Shown here piece after piece: positions 14,001 through 26,300 of a stretch of DNA of 64,000 nt; position 1 is the first letter of the stretch, and each line of letters opens with the position of its first letter. The notes beneath the pieces were generated by a model, which saw only the letters and a list, made by a program, of their open reading frames with translations, was not told the origin of the DNA and did no database searches. This DNA is from Bugula neritina (Eukaryota; Bryozoa; Gymnolaemata; Cheilostomatida; Bugulidae). The stretch lies in assembly GCA_964035545.1 (NCBI GenBank), contig OZ037767.1, positions 28,191,628 to 28,255,627 of the forward strand, read 5' to 3'. A program made the position numbers and the translations under genes.

Positions 14001-17000
14001 GCTGAACAAAGTGAGAACAACTCCCAACTGTTAAAGTAAATAGGATTCCCACTGACCTAGTAGATGGATCTCATCAATGATGACCAGAGTGACTTTCTGC
14101 ACGTAACTTCTATTCTGCCAGGACCTGCTCACTCCGTCCCACTTCTCGGGAGTCGTGACTATCAAGTCAGCTGCGGCTATAGCCTTCATATCCGGCGCAA
14201 TATCTCCCGTCATCTCAACCACTCTGCAGTTAAATTGTAAATGTGAATGCATGTGTCTTCAATATAACAGTAGGTGATTTCAGGTGGGCAGACTTTATTA
14301 CATGTGTTATTAATTTCATATGAAATGGCATAGTTTAATAGTGTAACATTTCATCTGACACTTCATTGGGTCATGAAGAAACTTGAGATTTTCAGATTGT
14401 CTTGTACTGTAAAATATATTCTAGCCCCAAAAATGTATAAAAGTATTTATTGAACTTGCAGGATGCATCTATGAGACACTTTAGTATTCCTATTTCCCAG
14501 AATTTAATTTTTAATTACTTTTTTTTCAATCAGTAAACTTCAAGTATTTTGGAGACGCATAGAATGCGCTACGTTGAAGGTGAGAGCTGGCATTTAGTAT
14601 CAGAGCCTCTGGTGTGAGCAGTCAGTGCACATGACAACAGCTTCAATTAACTTAAACTACGCCGCACAGAATATTCCAAGCTGAGAAGCTCATATCAATA
14701 TCAGCTCATTTTTATCACAGCTGAGAAAACCCCCGAACTGCAGGGCACGAATACAGACCTTTTTCCAAGACGTTGTTCAATACGGATTTTCCAGTCATCC
14801 ATTCTCTCTCTGACCAATGCCTTGAGGGGCGCTATATAGACAGCCTTCTGACCCGGGTACTGTCTGAACAGTCTAAATATAGCCATCTCTGCGGCCACTG
14901 TCTTCCCAGAACCTGTCGGAGCACCTGCAACCACCCACACAGCACTTCAGTATCTAACCACCCACACAGCAAGTCAGTATCTCACTGAATATGAGAGAAA
15001 CAACCTACATAGACACACGTAAAAACTTTACAGAGTAACAACTCAACCTATTTGTAAGTTTCTCACGTACTCTCCAGGTGACAGCTTCTCGATGCTAGCA
15101 CCTGGTGTTTTTCATATTAGTATCATCAAATAGGAAATACCTTAGATTATATGATAATTATATTAAATGTATAAACATGTAACTTTACGAATTTATACTT
15201 GTACAGTGCTGTGAAAAAGTTTAAGGACGCCTCCCTGTTTTCCATAATAGCAAAGTTTCAAGCTAATTTTAAGACATAACAAATGCATTTCCATAGGCAT
15301 GGTGCCTATCAAAATGATCCTTAAGATCTCCTTATTTCATTCATATAAATTATAAGTTTCTCTTTTTACATCCTCCAAAAATTTGGGTGAAACAATGAGA
15401 TACTATGCATATATGGGAATTATTCAATGTTCTCACAATTTGTGTGTACTGCAGTAGGACATCAGAATATTTTACTTGAAACATAGAAAAATATTATATG
15501 TGGATTGTTATACACATTATAGCAGCATTGCAACACACAGTGCTTTAAATTTTAGTATCAGTGTTTTGTTGGCCAGCCTTTATTCTCAATCACAAGTCGG
15601 CAGCGACGAGGCATCAACTCGTACAGCTTCTCCAACTCGTTTTCAGTCACGACATGATGCCATGCCTGAATTACAGGCTCTATGAGTGTCACCTTAGTTG
15701 TTGGCTTCTGTGAAGAGACTATTTTAGCCATTGTTGACCATGAATTTCTTATTGGGTTCAAGTTCCGGCTTTGTGCTGGCCAGTTAGGCGTTGAGACCCT
15801 CTGCTTTTTCATCCACTTTTTAACAGTTTTTGCCCAATGGCATGGTGCATTGTCATCTTCAATAATGTTAATTTCATTTAAAAAGAAGTTTTTTATGATT
15901 GGAAGATGTTTAGCATTGAGATTCTCCATATATTTTTGAGCATTAACATCATTCCAGAGCAATTACTGAGTCGACCTACACTTTTTGATGTCATACAACC
16001 CCAGAACATAACACCGATAGGGTGCTTAATTGTTCGAAGAATACATTAGGGGTTATATTCCTCATACTGGTATCTTCTAACAAAACAGTTTCCAGCATGA
16101 TTGTTTACATTAAATGTGGATGCATCTGAAAAAAATACTTTTTTTTCTAATCATTCACTGTCTAATTACTAGGCTCCCTGGCCCACTGTAACCGGCTTTT
16201 TTGCTGCTTCTCGGTTGGTTGAGGCTTCCTCTTGCTTTGCGGCCATGTAAACCATGGCTCAGCAATCTTGCCTTATCAGGGATGTCGAAGCTGGTGTTCC
16301 TGTTGATTCTGTCTATTCCTTGCCTACTCAAGACTTGTTTTACGGCAATCTTTCTTGCTGATTCCAATGAGAACCTTGTCATCTCTAGGTGTGCTTATTT
16401 TTGGTCGGCCATTTTCAGGTCCATCTACTGCACTACCAGTGTCCATAAACTTCTTGATAATTTGATGTACAGTTGTCTTTACTTTGCCAACCTTTTCAGA
16501 TAATTTCCTAATTGAATAACCTTCTTTGTGCAAGAAAATTATTACAAACTATGCCTCTGAAGGAAGATTTACAGCTCTCATTTAGTCTATGCGCAGCGCC
16601 CAAGTGGACACCATGTAAAAGCTCACAACTAAATGACATTTTTCAAATTATAAAAGGAAGTCATACTTTATGATATCATGATGCCATGCACAAAATCAAA
16701 TTTCACTATTTAGCCTTTTGTGGTTATAAAAGTCAATAAACTTTGGTTACATAAAAATACAGGAGTTGCGCTTTCCTAGCTGTTTGTGCAGTTGGCCTAA
16801 AAATGAGTAGAAAACATCACAACAGCAGGAATTTAGAAGGTGGAAATTGTAGAGCACATTCTAAGGGTCATTTTGATATATAGAACTTGCAGGAATATAT
16901 TAGGAACTTACAAGAAATGCCTATTAAACAAGATACATAGAAATTTCTGCAAGCATCCTTAAACTTTTTCACATCACTGTATATATGTAAATGTATCTAC

Positions 17001-17316
17001 ATACAATATATCCACATGTGTGGGTAACAAAGATATCACAGTGAAGGCCATCATTTGGGTTAATAATACAATTTCTAAACATGTTCAGTCACCTTGTTTT
17101 TGATAAATTAGTAAAACAGTATATTTTAGAGAAGACAACTCCAGAGTATCACAACTGACTGCTATAAATACCCACCGAGTAAGACGTTGCTGTCTGTGTG
17201 GTAGATGGTGTGGAATATCTGAGTCTGTACAGGGTTGAAGTGACTAAACTTGTAGAGGGCGGCTAGGTTCATGTCCCCTAATGCTGTCACAGGCAATGGT
17301 CTTAAGTCTAGCAAAT
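8010..17316 (-). CDS. ASCC3: ASCC3 block 4: second helicase cassette and start of its winged helix (exons 24-33)
   Basis: Exons: 17316-17176, 14924-14759, 14223-14057, 13587-13442, 12960-12840, 11622-11480, 11079-10942, 10132-10012, 8971-8839, 8135-8010. Motifs are GAPTGSGKT (exon 25), [10 protein letters not shown] and [11 protein letters not shown] (exon 26), [13 protein letters not shown] (exon 27), [12 protein letters not shown] (exon 29), [12 protein letters not shown] (exon 30), [13 protein letters not shown] (exon 31) and [14 protein letters not shown] (exon 32). Exon 33 starts the winged helix ([26 protein letters not shown]). It ends at a strong donor, so the transcript must continue, but no next exon is visible. 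Confidence 0.94.
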
Positions 17317-20300
17317 CTATAAATGAGAGACTGACAAGAGTGATAGAGAGTATAGTTTAGGTTCAAAGTACTTGGATTAAACATGCTGTTTTGTAGTCAA
17401 CTTACTTCGGCAAATGCATTTTGTTGCAACATCATAGAAACAAGCTTGGCACATATATTATATATTTACCAAATAATTTAGACGTATAAAAAATATCTGG
17501 GCATTTAAAAAAACTCAATATAACACAAGCAGCACTAAAAAGCTGTCAAATTTATATTGCAAGCTAAGGAAGTGTTTCACAACATGGAAATTTCAGGTAA
17601 ATAAAACCATGAAAGACATAATAATCTGTCAGCTTGAGTTAAGAGACTATAAGACACATTCTTATATCACATTATTATGCTACACAGCCACCGTATGGCA
17701 GGAGAGGTAACAACCAGTAGATGAAGCTGTAAGGTTTCCCAAAACCTAGATCAAGATCCTACCTGTGTGAGGGGGGTGTCTTTCTGGGAGTATCAGGTGT
17801 TGGAAAGAGACAGCAAACATGTTATCAGAGCCAAGCCACCTATCTGAGGCACAGCGCACGTAGTACTGACTGGGCAGGGGCTCGTGGATGGGTATAGTGA
17901 ACACTAGACTTATCTCCTCTTTGCGCACAGCCTATGTGACATACATTGTGCAATGTACAGCAGAGCCGAGCCAACTGACAACCATTTAATTTAACGATTC
18001 ACATTTTTACAAGGAAAATAATTGTTATATAAAAAAGGAAATTAGAAGAGTTGTCTCAACAAGAAATTATAATAAACATAAAGCATCGCTCAGGCCAGTT
18101 AGACAAAGCTACCTGCTTCTTCAGCAAAGTGAAATATTCGTAGTGGTAGATGACGTTGCTATTAGGATCTTCTACCCAAATCCAGAAGGACTCGGCGATG
18201 TTACCATGGATTCTATCATTCCAGTCAAAGTCAGTCACAATTGTCAGCTTCATTCTCAGAACTAAATACAAACTTAACTTGTTAATGAAGGGTTGCACAA
18301 TCTGTTCCGCTATAAAATAAGTGTATTTCTGCGAATAAGCAGAATTGCTTTTTAATATTACCACCCAGTTGTAATCCTAAGTCTCTGTGTGCTGCGAGCC
18401 TTGCTTCAGACAATGCTAATAAAGTATTGCATAAGAGTAATGCGGCTGAATGGGAAAATAAACTTAGATTTCTCAAATGAGAGTCCTAGACTTCAGTACT
18501 AGGCCACTCCCATTCTCTCCAGGTCACTACTGTTCTCTCCAGCTTTACCAAATAGACTGTGAGAAACTTCAAGTGAAATACTCTTCATGTCTTGGCAAAT
18601 ATACGGCCTTTTTAATAGTTGTTTAGAAAATGGTCAGAATAGTGGTTAGAGATTTGGTTTCTATCTTGTCAAATTGCTAACAAACTAAATAGGCATTACA
18701 TTTTTATAATGTGATGAAACGCCCGAGCAAGACTAACCTGATCTTGTGATAGGTTGTACAGAAGCTTCAATATTCAGAGAAGGAATAGAGTGGGCAAACT
18801 TCTTAATGGTGGATCCCATCTTCACATGCCTCACCATGTGACCTGGTACATAAAAAAATTACATGAACTTATAGTAACCATGTGACCATATACTCGTCAT
18901 AAAGCTATTGAGTAACTTCACAAGGTAAAATGAAACCGTGTTTTATAGTTAGCCACGTTAAGAGCTAATATTCAAACAGCTGTTTTAGAGTGTTCTAAAG
19001 AGAAGAGTCTCCTAATGTTACAGTTACAAATGTTGCATCAGAGCCAAACATTTCTAAAAAAACTTCTGGAATTCATCTTTAAAAAGTGTAATTGGTATAC
19101 AACTTTTCATTAAAATAAAAGAATTAAAGATTACCAATGTCATTGCTATCCATTTCTTTAAGTCGGTCCAAACTCAAGTCAAACTGCTCCAGTTTGTTTA
19201 GAATCTCAGGCCTCAACTCATTGAACTGTCTTAACGGGTGCTCAAAGTCCCAGAGTTGATGCTCTATGACCTTGCTCAAGGTCAGTAGTCTACCAGTCAT
19301 CACACTCCAACCTTTACGGAGGACAATCTCAAACAGCGCCCTCACGATACGGCCAGCGTTCTACAATATCACATTATAATAAGGTTATCCAGAGATTGCA
19401 CAGAGATTCACCTACTCTACACCAACTAATCTACCCTACACTTACTAACCTACCCTACACCTACTCTACAGTTAGGAGACAACTAACTACTGCTTTTAAA
19501 TATAAAATATAAGTTTAAACATCACAGTGTATCACGAGACATATTCATACAATGTGCTTACACTATGAGGTAACACTAAGAATACATAATTCTTGTAGTT
19601 GAAACTATGCGAGGGCCATGCTCAACAAGAATCATATTCACAGCAAGTAACTAGTCAAATATATTCTTATACAAAACAATCACTTAATAATACTAATTAC
19701 TCTATAATTTTAAACCTAATCACATATATTAGTAACACGCAACACACCTGGGCCACATAGGACATGTCTGATACCAACGAGAAATTCTCCACCAGCTGTT
19801 TACCGATATACGTCTGCAAGAGGATGTTGACCTTGCCCTCAGTACTCTCCGAGCCTCCGCTGACGGGCAGGTAGCAGTCATCAAACATGTGTCTGTCCAG
19901 TTCCTGCAATTCTTCGTCTCGTACCTGCAGTCAGCAGCCACAACACAGTAACTTACCTACGTACAGTAACTTACATACGTACAGTAACTTACATACGTAC
20001 AGTAACTTACATACGTACAGTAACTTACATACGTACAGTAACTTACATACGTACAGTAACTTACATACGTACAGTAACTCACATACGTACAGTAACTTAC
20101 ATACGTACAGTAACTCACATACGTACAGTAACTTACATACATACAGTAACTTACGTACGTACAGTAACTCACATACGTACAGTAGCTTACATACGTACAG
20201 TAACTTACATACATACAGTAACTTACATACGTACAGTAACTTACACATGTACTTATATTACATTAACTTCAGTAACTTACATGTATACACTACATTACAC

Positions 20301-23300
20301 ATACATACATTACACTTACATACACGCATTGTATTCCCTAACACATGTACTATATTAAACTAAATACAGACTCGTATTATAAAACTTGTATTATAAAGTT
20401 GACGTTGCATGACAATTGAAGTTAACGACAGGCACTACGAAAGTTACATCAGGATAACGCTGACACTTTGTGCATTTAATACACTGATTAGATAGACATG
20501 ACACATAAAGAGTTAATATTGCTTTGAATATACAAGAGAAGTCCTTGGCTACTTCATGGCTGTCGCTACCACAGCCACTGTAGGCTGACTCACCTTTAGC
20601 TGCTGGAACTCTTGAGCATGGGACACCATTTTCAGTATTGCAGGTTGCTGCATAAATGTACTCAAGTTCTCATTTATCACCTGCAAAGAGAATGTTCTGG
20701 ACACTGAAACTATTAGCTCACGGTCTCATTTAAAATTAGCTAAACGATTTAGAATCTCATAAAAAGCCACACTGTAGTTTTTTTATGAGAATGAAAACCT
20801 CTAGCTGATTTTGCTGCTCAACTACAGTAATATCAGGAAATTGCTACCATAAACTTGGCTAAATGCATAAATTATTGTAGTTGCTATGTTGTATTTTGCA
20901 CACATATCAAGTAGATTTGAACTCTGTAGTTTTATATCTCCCACATGACACTACATTGATGCACAGCTGCTCAGTGGATGGGATACGTTACATGCAAATA
21001 ATACACTAGGTTTACTACAAGTATCGCAACTCCTACACATCATTGGAATACCCACTGACCTCCACAGTGTCATATTTGATATAGTAGTGACTAGACGTTC
21101 TCCCGAGGTCCGTAGCATAAAAGTAGCCTTGCCTCTCGTCAAACCGAATCATCTGAGCCTTGTCTAACTTCTTGCCGGCCTGTATACACAACTTACGCCT
21201 GTGTCCTTCCAGGTTCGGATCATTCTACAACGGAGATAGCAGTTTCCTACTTTCCTATTTCCTACTACACAGCGAGTGTAGCCTCAGGTTTGTGCATATA
21301 TGCGAATACACAATGAATATTTCCGTGGTGCTAGTTTACATAGCAAATGTAACCTCAATTTATTACATGCATTCTAATACATAGTGAGTCTTGACAGACG
21401 CTAAACTTCAAAAGATAATCGCATCACTATTGGTGCAGTATTCTACAAACTGTTTGCAGTTACAGGAGCTTTCTGCTCTATTTATCAAAAGCAAAAGTTT
21501 AGTATCACACAAAGTACAAACATTCATGAGAAGACAACTTCTATCAACACACCATTTGGATTATAACACGTTTTGCATAGCACAATGTAATGTATAGATG
21601 TTCAGTGAGTGTGAAGGATGCATATACAATCCTCAGGCAAAGCATTAATTGAGGAGGCGTACACTTAGCTGCCCGTAAGTTATTCCGTAGACTAGGGGGT
21701 TGTATCTCATTCTAACAAACATGTAGGTGTAGCTGAGCCACTGCACGGCCTCCTCCAGGTTGGTCACAGTTCCCAGACAGATCTGGCAAGGAGTTGAGAA
21801 CAATATTGCCAACTATGTGCAGTGCAAAAAGTAAGTCATGGTATATTGTTGCATGCCTTCGGCATTCACACAACAAACGAAATCATATTGGTACTTTGTA
21901 TAATTTGTAGACTTGCAAGTATGACAGTTGTTCCCCAAGTTAGACAAACTTCAAAAAAAGCTAGGCAGATAGATGCAGTCTGTATAAAATCTACCACTTT
22001 AGAGTTTAGTACATGTTTAGATACGAAATATTTTAATACAATCAACTTTAAATAACAGATTTCCATGAGCAAACTTTTATCAAAAATGTTTCTGTTTGGT
22101 TTAAAAGACTTTTGCTCCAATGCTTTTGGCAACCATAAGCAAACATAAAAGGTCCTGTGTTTTACCTCAGCATTGAGGTTGTCCGTCAACCCCACCTCAA
22201 ACTGACTCTCAATGGGGTTCTGTTGGGTGAGCAGGCTAAGGTAATGAGAGAGCTTGTCATAAGTGGTGATGATAGTACCGTGTCCGTATTCATCAAACTG
22301 GGGTCTGCCGGCTCTACCAAATATCTGCTGTATGTCGAGAATTCCCAGGTCGACAAACATACCCTTCTTGGCATCATAAATATCTGTACCCTGCAATACA
22401 CAGTAAATGATTCTGCCATACCTTACAATACACAGTAAATCACCTTATCATATCTCACAACACATTACTTGTTCATACCTAAACATAGCAAATCATCTTT
22501 TCTTAGCCCAAGTATACAGTATATTATAGTATACTAAATACCTGCCCTTGCCCTATAATACACAGCATATGACACACTCATATACTAAATGCACACAGAC
22601 TACACCTTGTTTGTTTTTTACATAATGTTTCACATTTATTGAAAACAACATACATGTTTACAATTTGCACAATCTCACACAAGAATGTCAGTTACATCAT
22701 AGCATGTTTAGACTGTGTACCTTGATAATAACAGCATGGGCGGGTAGATTCACTCCCCAAGCCAACGTGGCTGTACAAATGAGACACTTGATGTACCCTT
22801 CAGAGAAGTATTTCTCTACCAGATTCCTGTCCTGCCTCAGCATGCCGGCATGGTGAATGCCCAGTCTGTGGAATCAGGTGACAATAAACCAATACATTCG
22901 CATAGTGAAGAAGGGATAATAGAAATTGTGAACAATATAATAAAACTGTAAGATAACTTAGAGCAGCAGCTAAGAGTTCACAATAATTAAAGGGTGAGAT
23001 GCTGCTAAAAAAATCCATTCTATTAAATGCAGTAGATTTCTTTATACACGGAGAGAACTGGTGAAATAAGCACATTTCATCACCATAGGATGAGGGCATC
23101 TTGACAATAAAGAAAGCTTAAAAACCAATCAACAATATTGTCACTAGTAAATTAAAGCAGCTGTTAAAAAGAATTTCTATCCCTGGTTACCAGAATAAAG
23201 TTAGTAAGCATATTTATTAGATACATAGTGTATAATTGCAAACTAAGATTTTGCCCATTAGTAGAGTAGAAAGATTTTACCCACCACTAGACGGAGAACC

Positions 23301-26300
23301 AATGTTTTACTCTTTAGCAGAAAGCAAATTAAGGTTTTACTCTTTAGCAGAATGCAAATTAAGGTTTTACTCTTTAGCAGAATGCAAATTAAGGTTTTAC
23401 CCGTCAGCAAACAACTCCTTGAGCTGCTTGTTCCGACTCCTGCCCACAGATTTCAAGGCGTCGCCATATCCTGCAGTCTGCTCCGGCTTGAAGTAACTTG
23501 TGTCCCCATGCTGCTTGGCGCTCTCTCTCAGCGACATACCTGTGCGTACAGTCTCATTCCTCGCGTGGACAAACACCATCACCTGTTCCCCATTGCGCAC
23601 CTGCTCTATCACTTTCTCGTAGCAGATCTAGCAACATATAGTCAGCATAATATTAAACCACCAACATCTTAGAAGACCAATTTGTTTAATTTTGATAAAA
23701 CTTACATATCATAGACTAACTTAAAAACACTTAATTTTTATGATGTATATATGCTCATGGTTAGTTGGTATTCAAGACCAGTGATGAGCATTGCATCTAA
23801 TTTTTCCAAAATTAGAAAACACAGACACCATTTAACAAACCTAATAGTTATATATACAGTATAACTTGAGGTTTATTTGCAAATTTAAAACTTTGCATAA
23901 CTCTATTTATATAGTACTCCTTCAGGAAGCAACAATATCATTAATAGGCCATGCTGCACATTCCATGCAGCATATTTACTATAGTAAAGCAGCCGGGAGT
24001 TTTAATGAGACACTATAGATGCAGCAGCAAGTGGAGAGGCAGCATTCCTCACCTCATTCATATCAGCCAGACGCTGTATTCGGTTGAGTGTCTTAATTCC
24101 AACAAAGGTCATTCCCAGCGGTACGGGGCGAAATCTCCCGTCAAAAAAGAATAGCCCGAGAAATGGATTCACACGAAGAAACTTAGCTACATCCATATAG
24201 TTGGGGAGGGTAGCAGAAAGTCCAACAATCCTAATCATGCTTTGGCTAGATTCCACCTGTCAGAGTATTAGAATTCAAATCACAACCAGTATAAAATACC
24301 AACTGGCATGTATAATTTATAGAAAAGCAATCAAACTATAATCGAAAAACGAGCACATGTAAAAACTTTCCATAGCCTTTACAGAAGCCTATCAGCAGAT
24401 AGCAAAGTTAAGATTTAAATATTGTACAACTTTTATCTCAAATTGTATCCAATGAAGAAAAAAAATTTTTTAAGCATACAACCAAAATATAGACTGAAGA
24501 CCACAGACCTGTCTGAGGGTACGTGCAACTAGCGTCTCTATCACAGATCCTCTGTCCTCATGCAATAAATGAACTTCATCTATGATGAGCAACTTGACTA
24601 GCTGTACCAGAGCCACATCGCCAGATGACTTCCTGGTGACTACATCCCATTTCTCCGGCGTGGTTACCAGCATCTGTATTCATAACCAACATGCTTGTAG
24701 TCTGTACTCACATATACACTTTGAGTAGGTCATCGTATATTAGTGTATACCTTCGATATTCACACAGTGTACAGCTTTGTGTAGTTTGTGTTGGTAGAAT
24801 TGCAAGTACCCTTTAAATTATTTGTGGTAAATATTACATCATAATTATATCACTCAACACCACAATCATTGCTGCTCAAGTTGCCACTACTTACATATTT
24901 ACTCCACGACTTACCTCATTATCACCATCACTAACTTGATACAACACTACTATGTACAACTACTGGAACACTTTATATCACGCTGGCACACCATAGAACA
25001 TCATAATACTATATGTGTGTGTACCTGCGTCTTGAGGATTTCCTGTTTGGTTAGTGACATGTCACCAGTCAGCTCCTTCACCAACACACCCAGAGGCTCC
25101 AGACGCTTACCAAAGTTTCTTACCATCTCCGCTGCCAAAGCTTTCATCGGTGCCACATAAACAATCTGTAAAATAAATTTACGTTAACACAAAAGAAATA
25201 ATAAAAGTGTAAGACATACAAGTATCAGCAGAAACAAAAATCGTACCTGTTCTTTCAAGAGCGTAAAGCTTTACAACAGAATGAGAAAAACCCGATTACC
25301 TTAAACTTGTCTTTGCGTATGACTCCATCTTCTATATGCTGGTGTATAGTGTGCAGGATGGTGAGCATAGCAATGTTGGTCTTACCAGCTCCGGTAGGGG
25401 CACAGATCAGCAAGTTCTCGTTTGTCTTGTAAGCAGTGTCAAACACCACACTCTGTATTCGGTTCAGAGATTTAGTGTTGGAGAAGGCCAGCTGAGCTAT
25501 CTGCAATACAACATATCATCCGCTATATTGTAACAGCTAACCACTCCACCATAAGTGAGAGTATAAGATATACAGGAGTGGAATCTGAATTCCTGGGTCT
25601 TCTACAAAATCAGTCATACCATTAGTCATATCATTAGTCACACTACCAGTTACACTATCAGTCACACTATCAGTTACACTATCAGTCACACCATCAATCA
25701 TACCATTAGTCACACTATCAGTGACACTATCAGTTACGCAGCTACACTCTTCATCAGACTGAGGTCATAAGTATTTGTGAGTTGTGCTGCCGATTAATGC
25801 AGGTTTTAAACTGCAAACTTCTTACAACTACAACTTGCAATGCCTCATCATACTTTCAATATATGTTGATTAGTCATTGAGATTATTCACAAGCTATCTG
25901 CGGTTGGAAACAAGGAACTTAGAAGTATGAAAATGCTAGACATTAGAATGAGAACTGAACTCACCTGATCTAAAGAGGATATCATCACTCGGTTTTGGCC
26001 AATGCTAACTGGTGCCTTCGCTGTGGGTGGCATATTCACCTCCTCAAACATCTTGTTACCATTCTTTGTAAAGCCCTCAGGCAATGCAAGCTAATAATAT
26101 TACTTAATGCAATACAAGAATCATCTTCATGAATAAATGTGATGACATCATATCAAAGTTTCTATCAAAAAGTGTACTTTATAAGCAAATATATTCTAAT
26201 GCTTAACGGTGGCATTGTTTCGAGACAGTTTTGTTATTTGTTTAAATATTTTCTTAAAAGTAATACGCATCGTTAACAAACTCAAAATATATTTTAAATA

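Noticed and set aside
19944-20250. CRISPR-like array
   Set aside because: Units are contiguous with no unique spacers, in a eukaryotic intron. It is a minisatellite.
19887-20363. A 158-residue plus-strand frame of TYSNLH repeats and two minus-strand repeat frames
   Set aside because: All are readings of one 18-bp minisatellite whose length is a multiple of three. It overlaps an intron of ASCC3 and has no start context or flanking exon.
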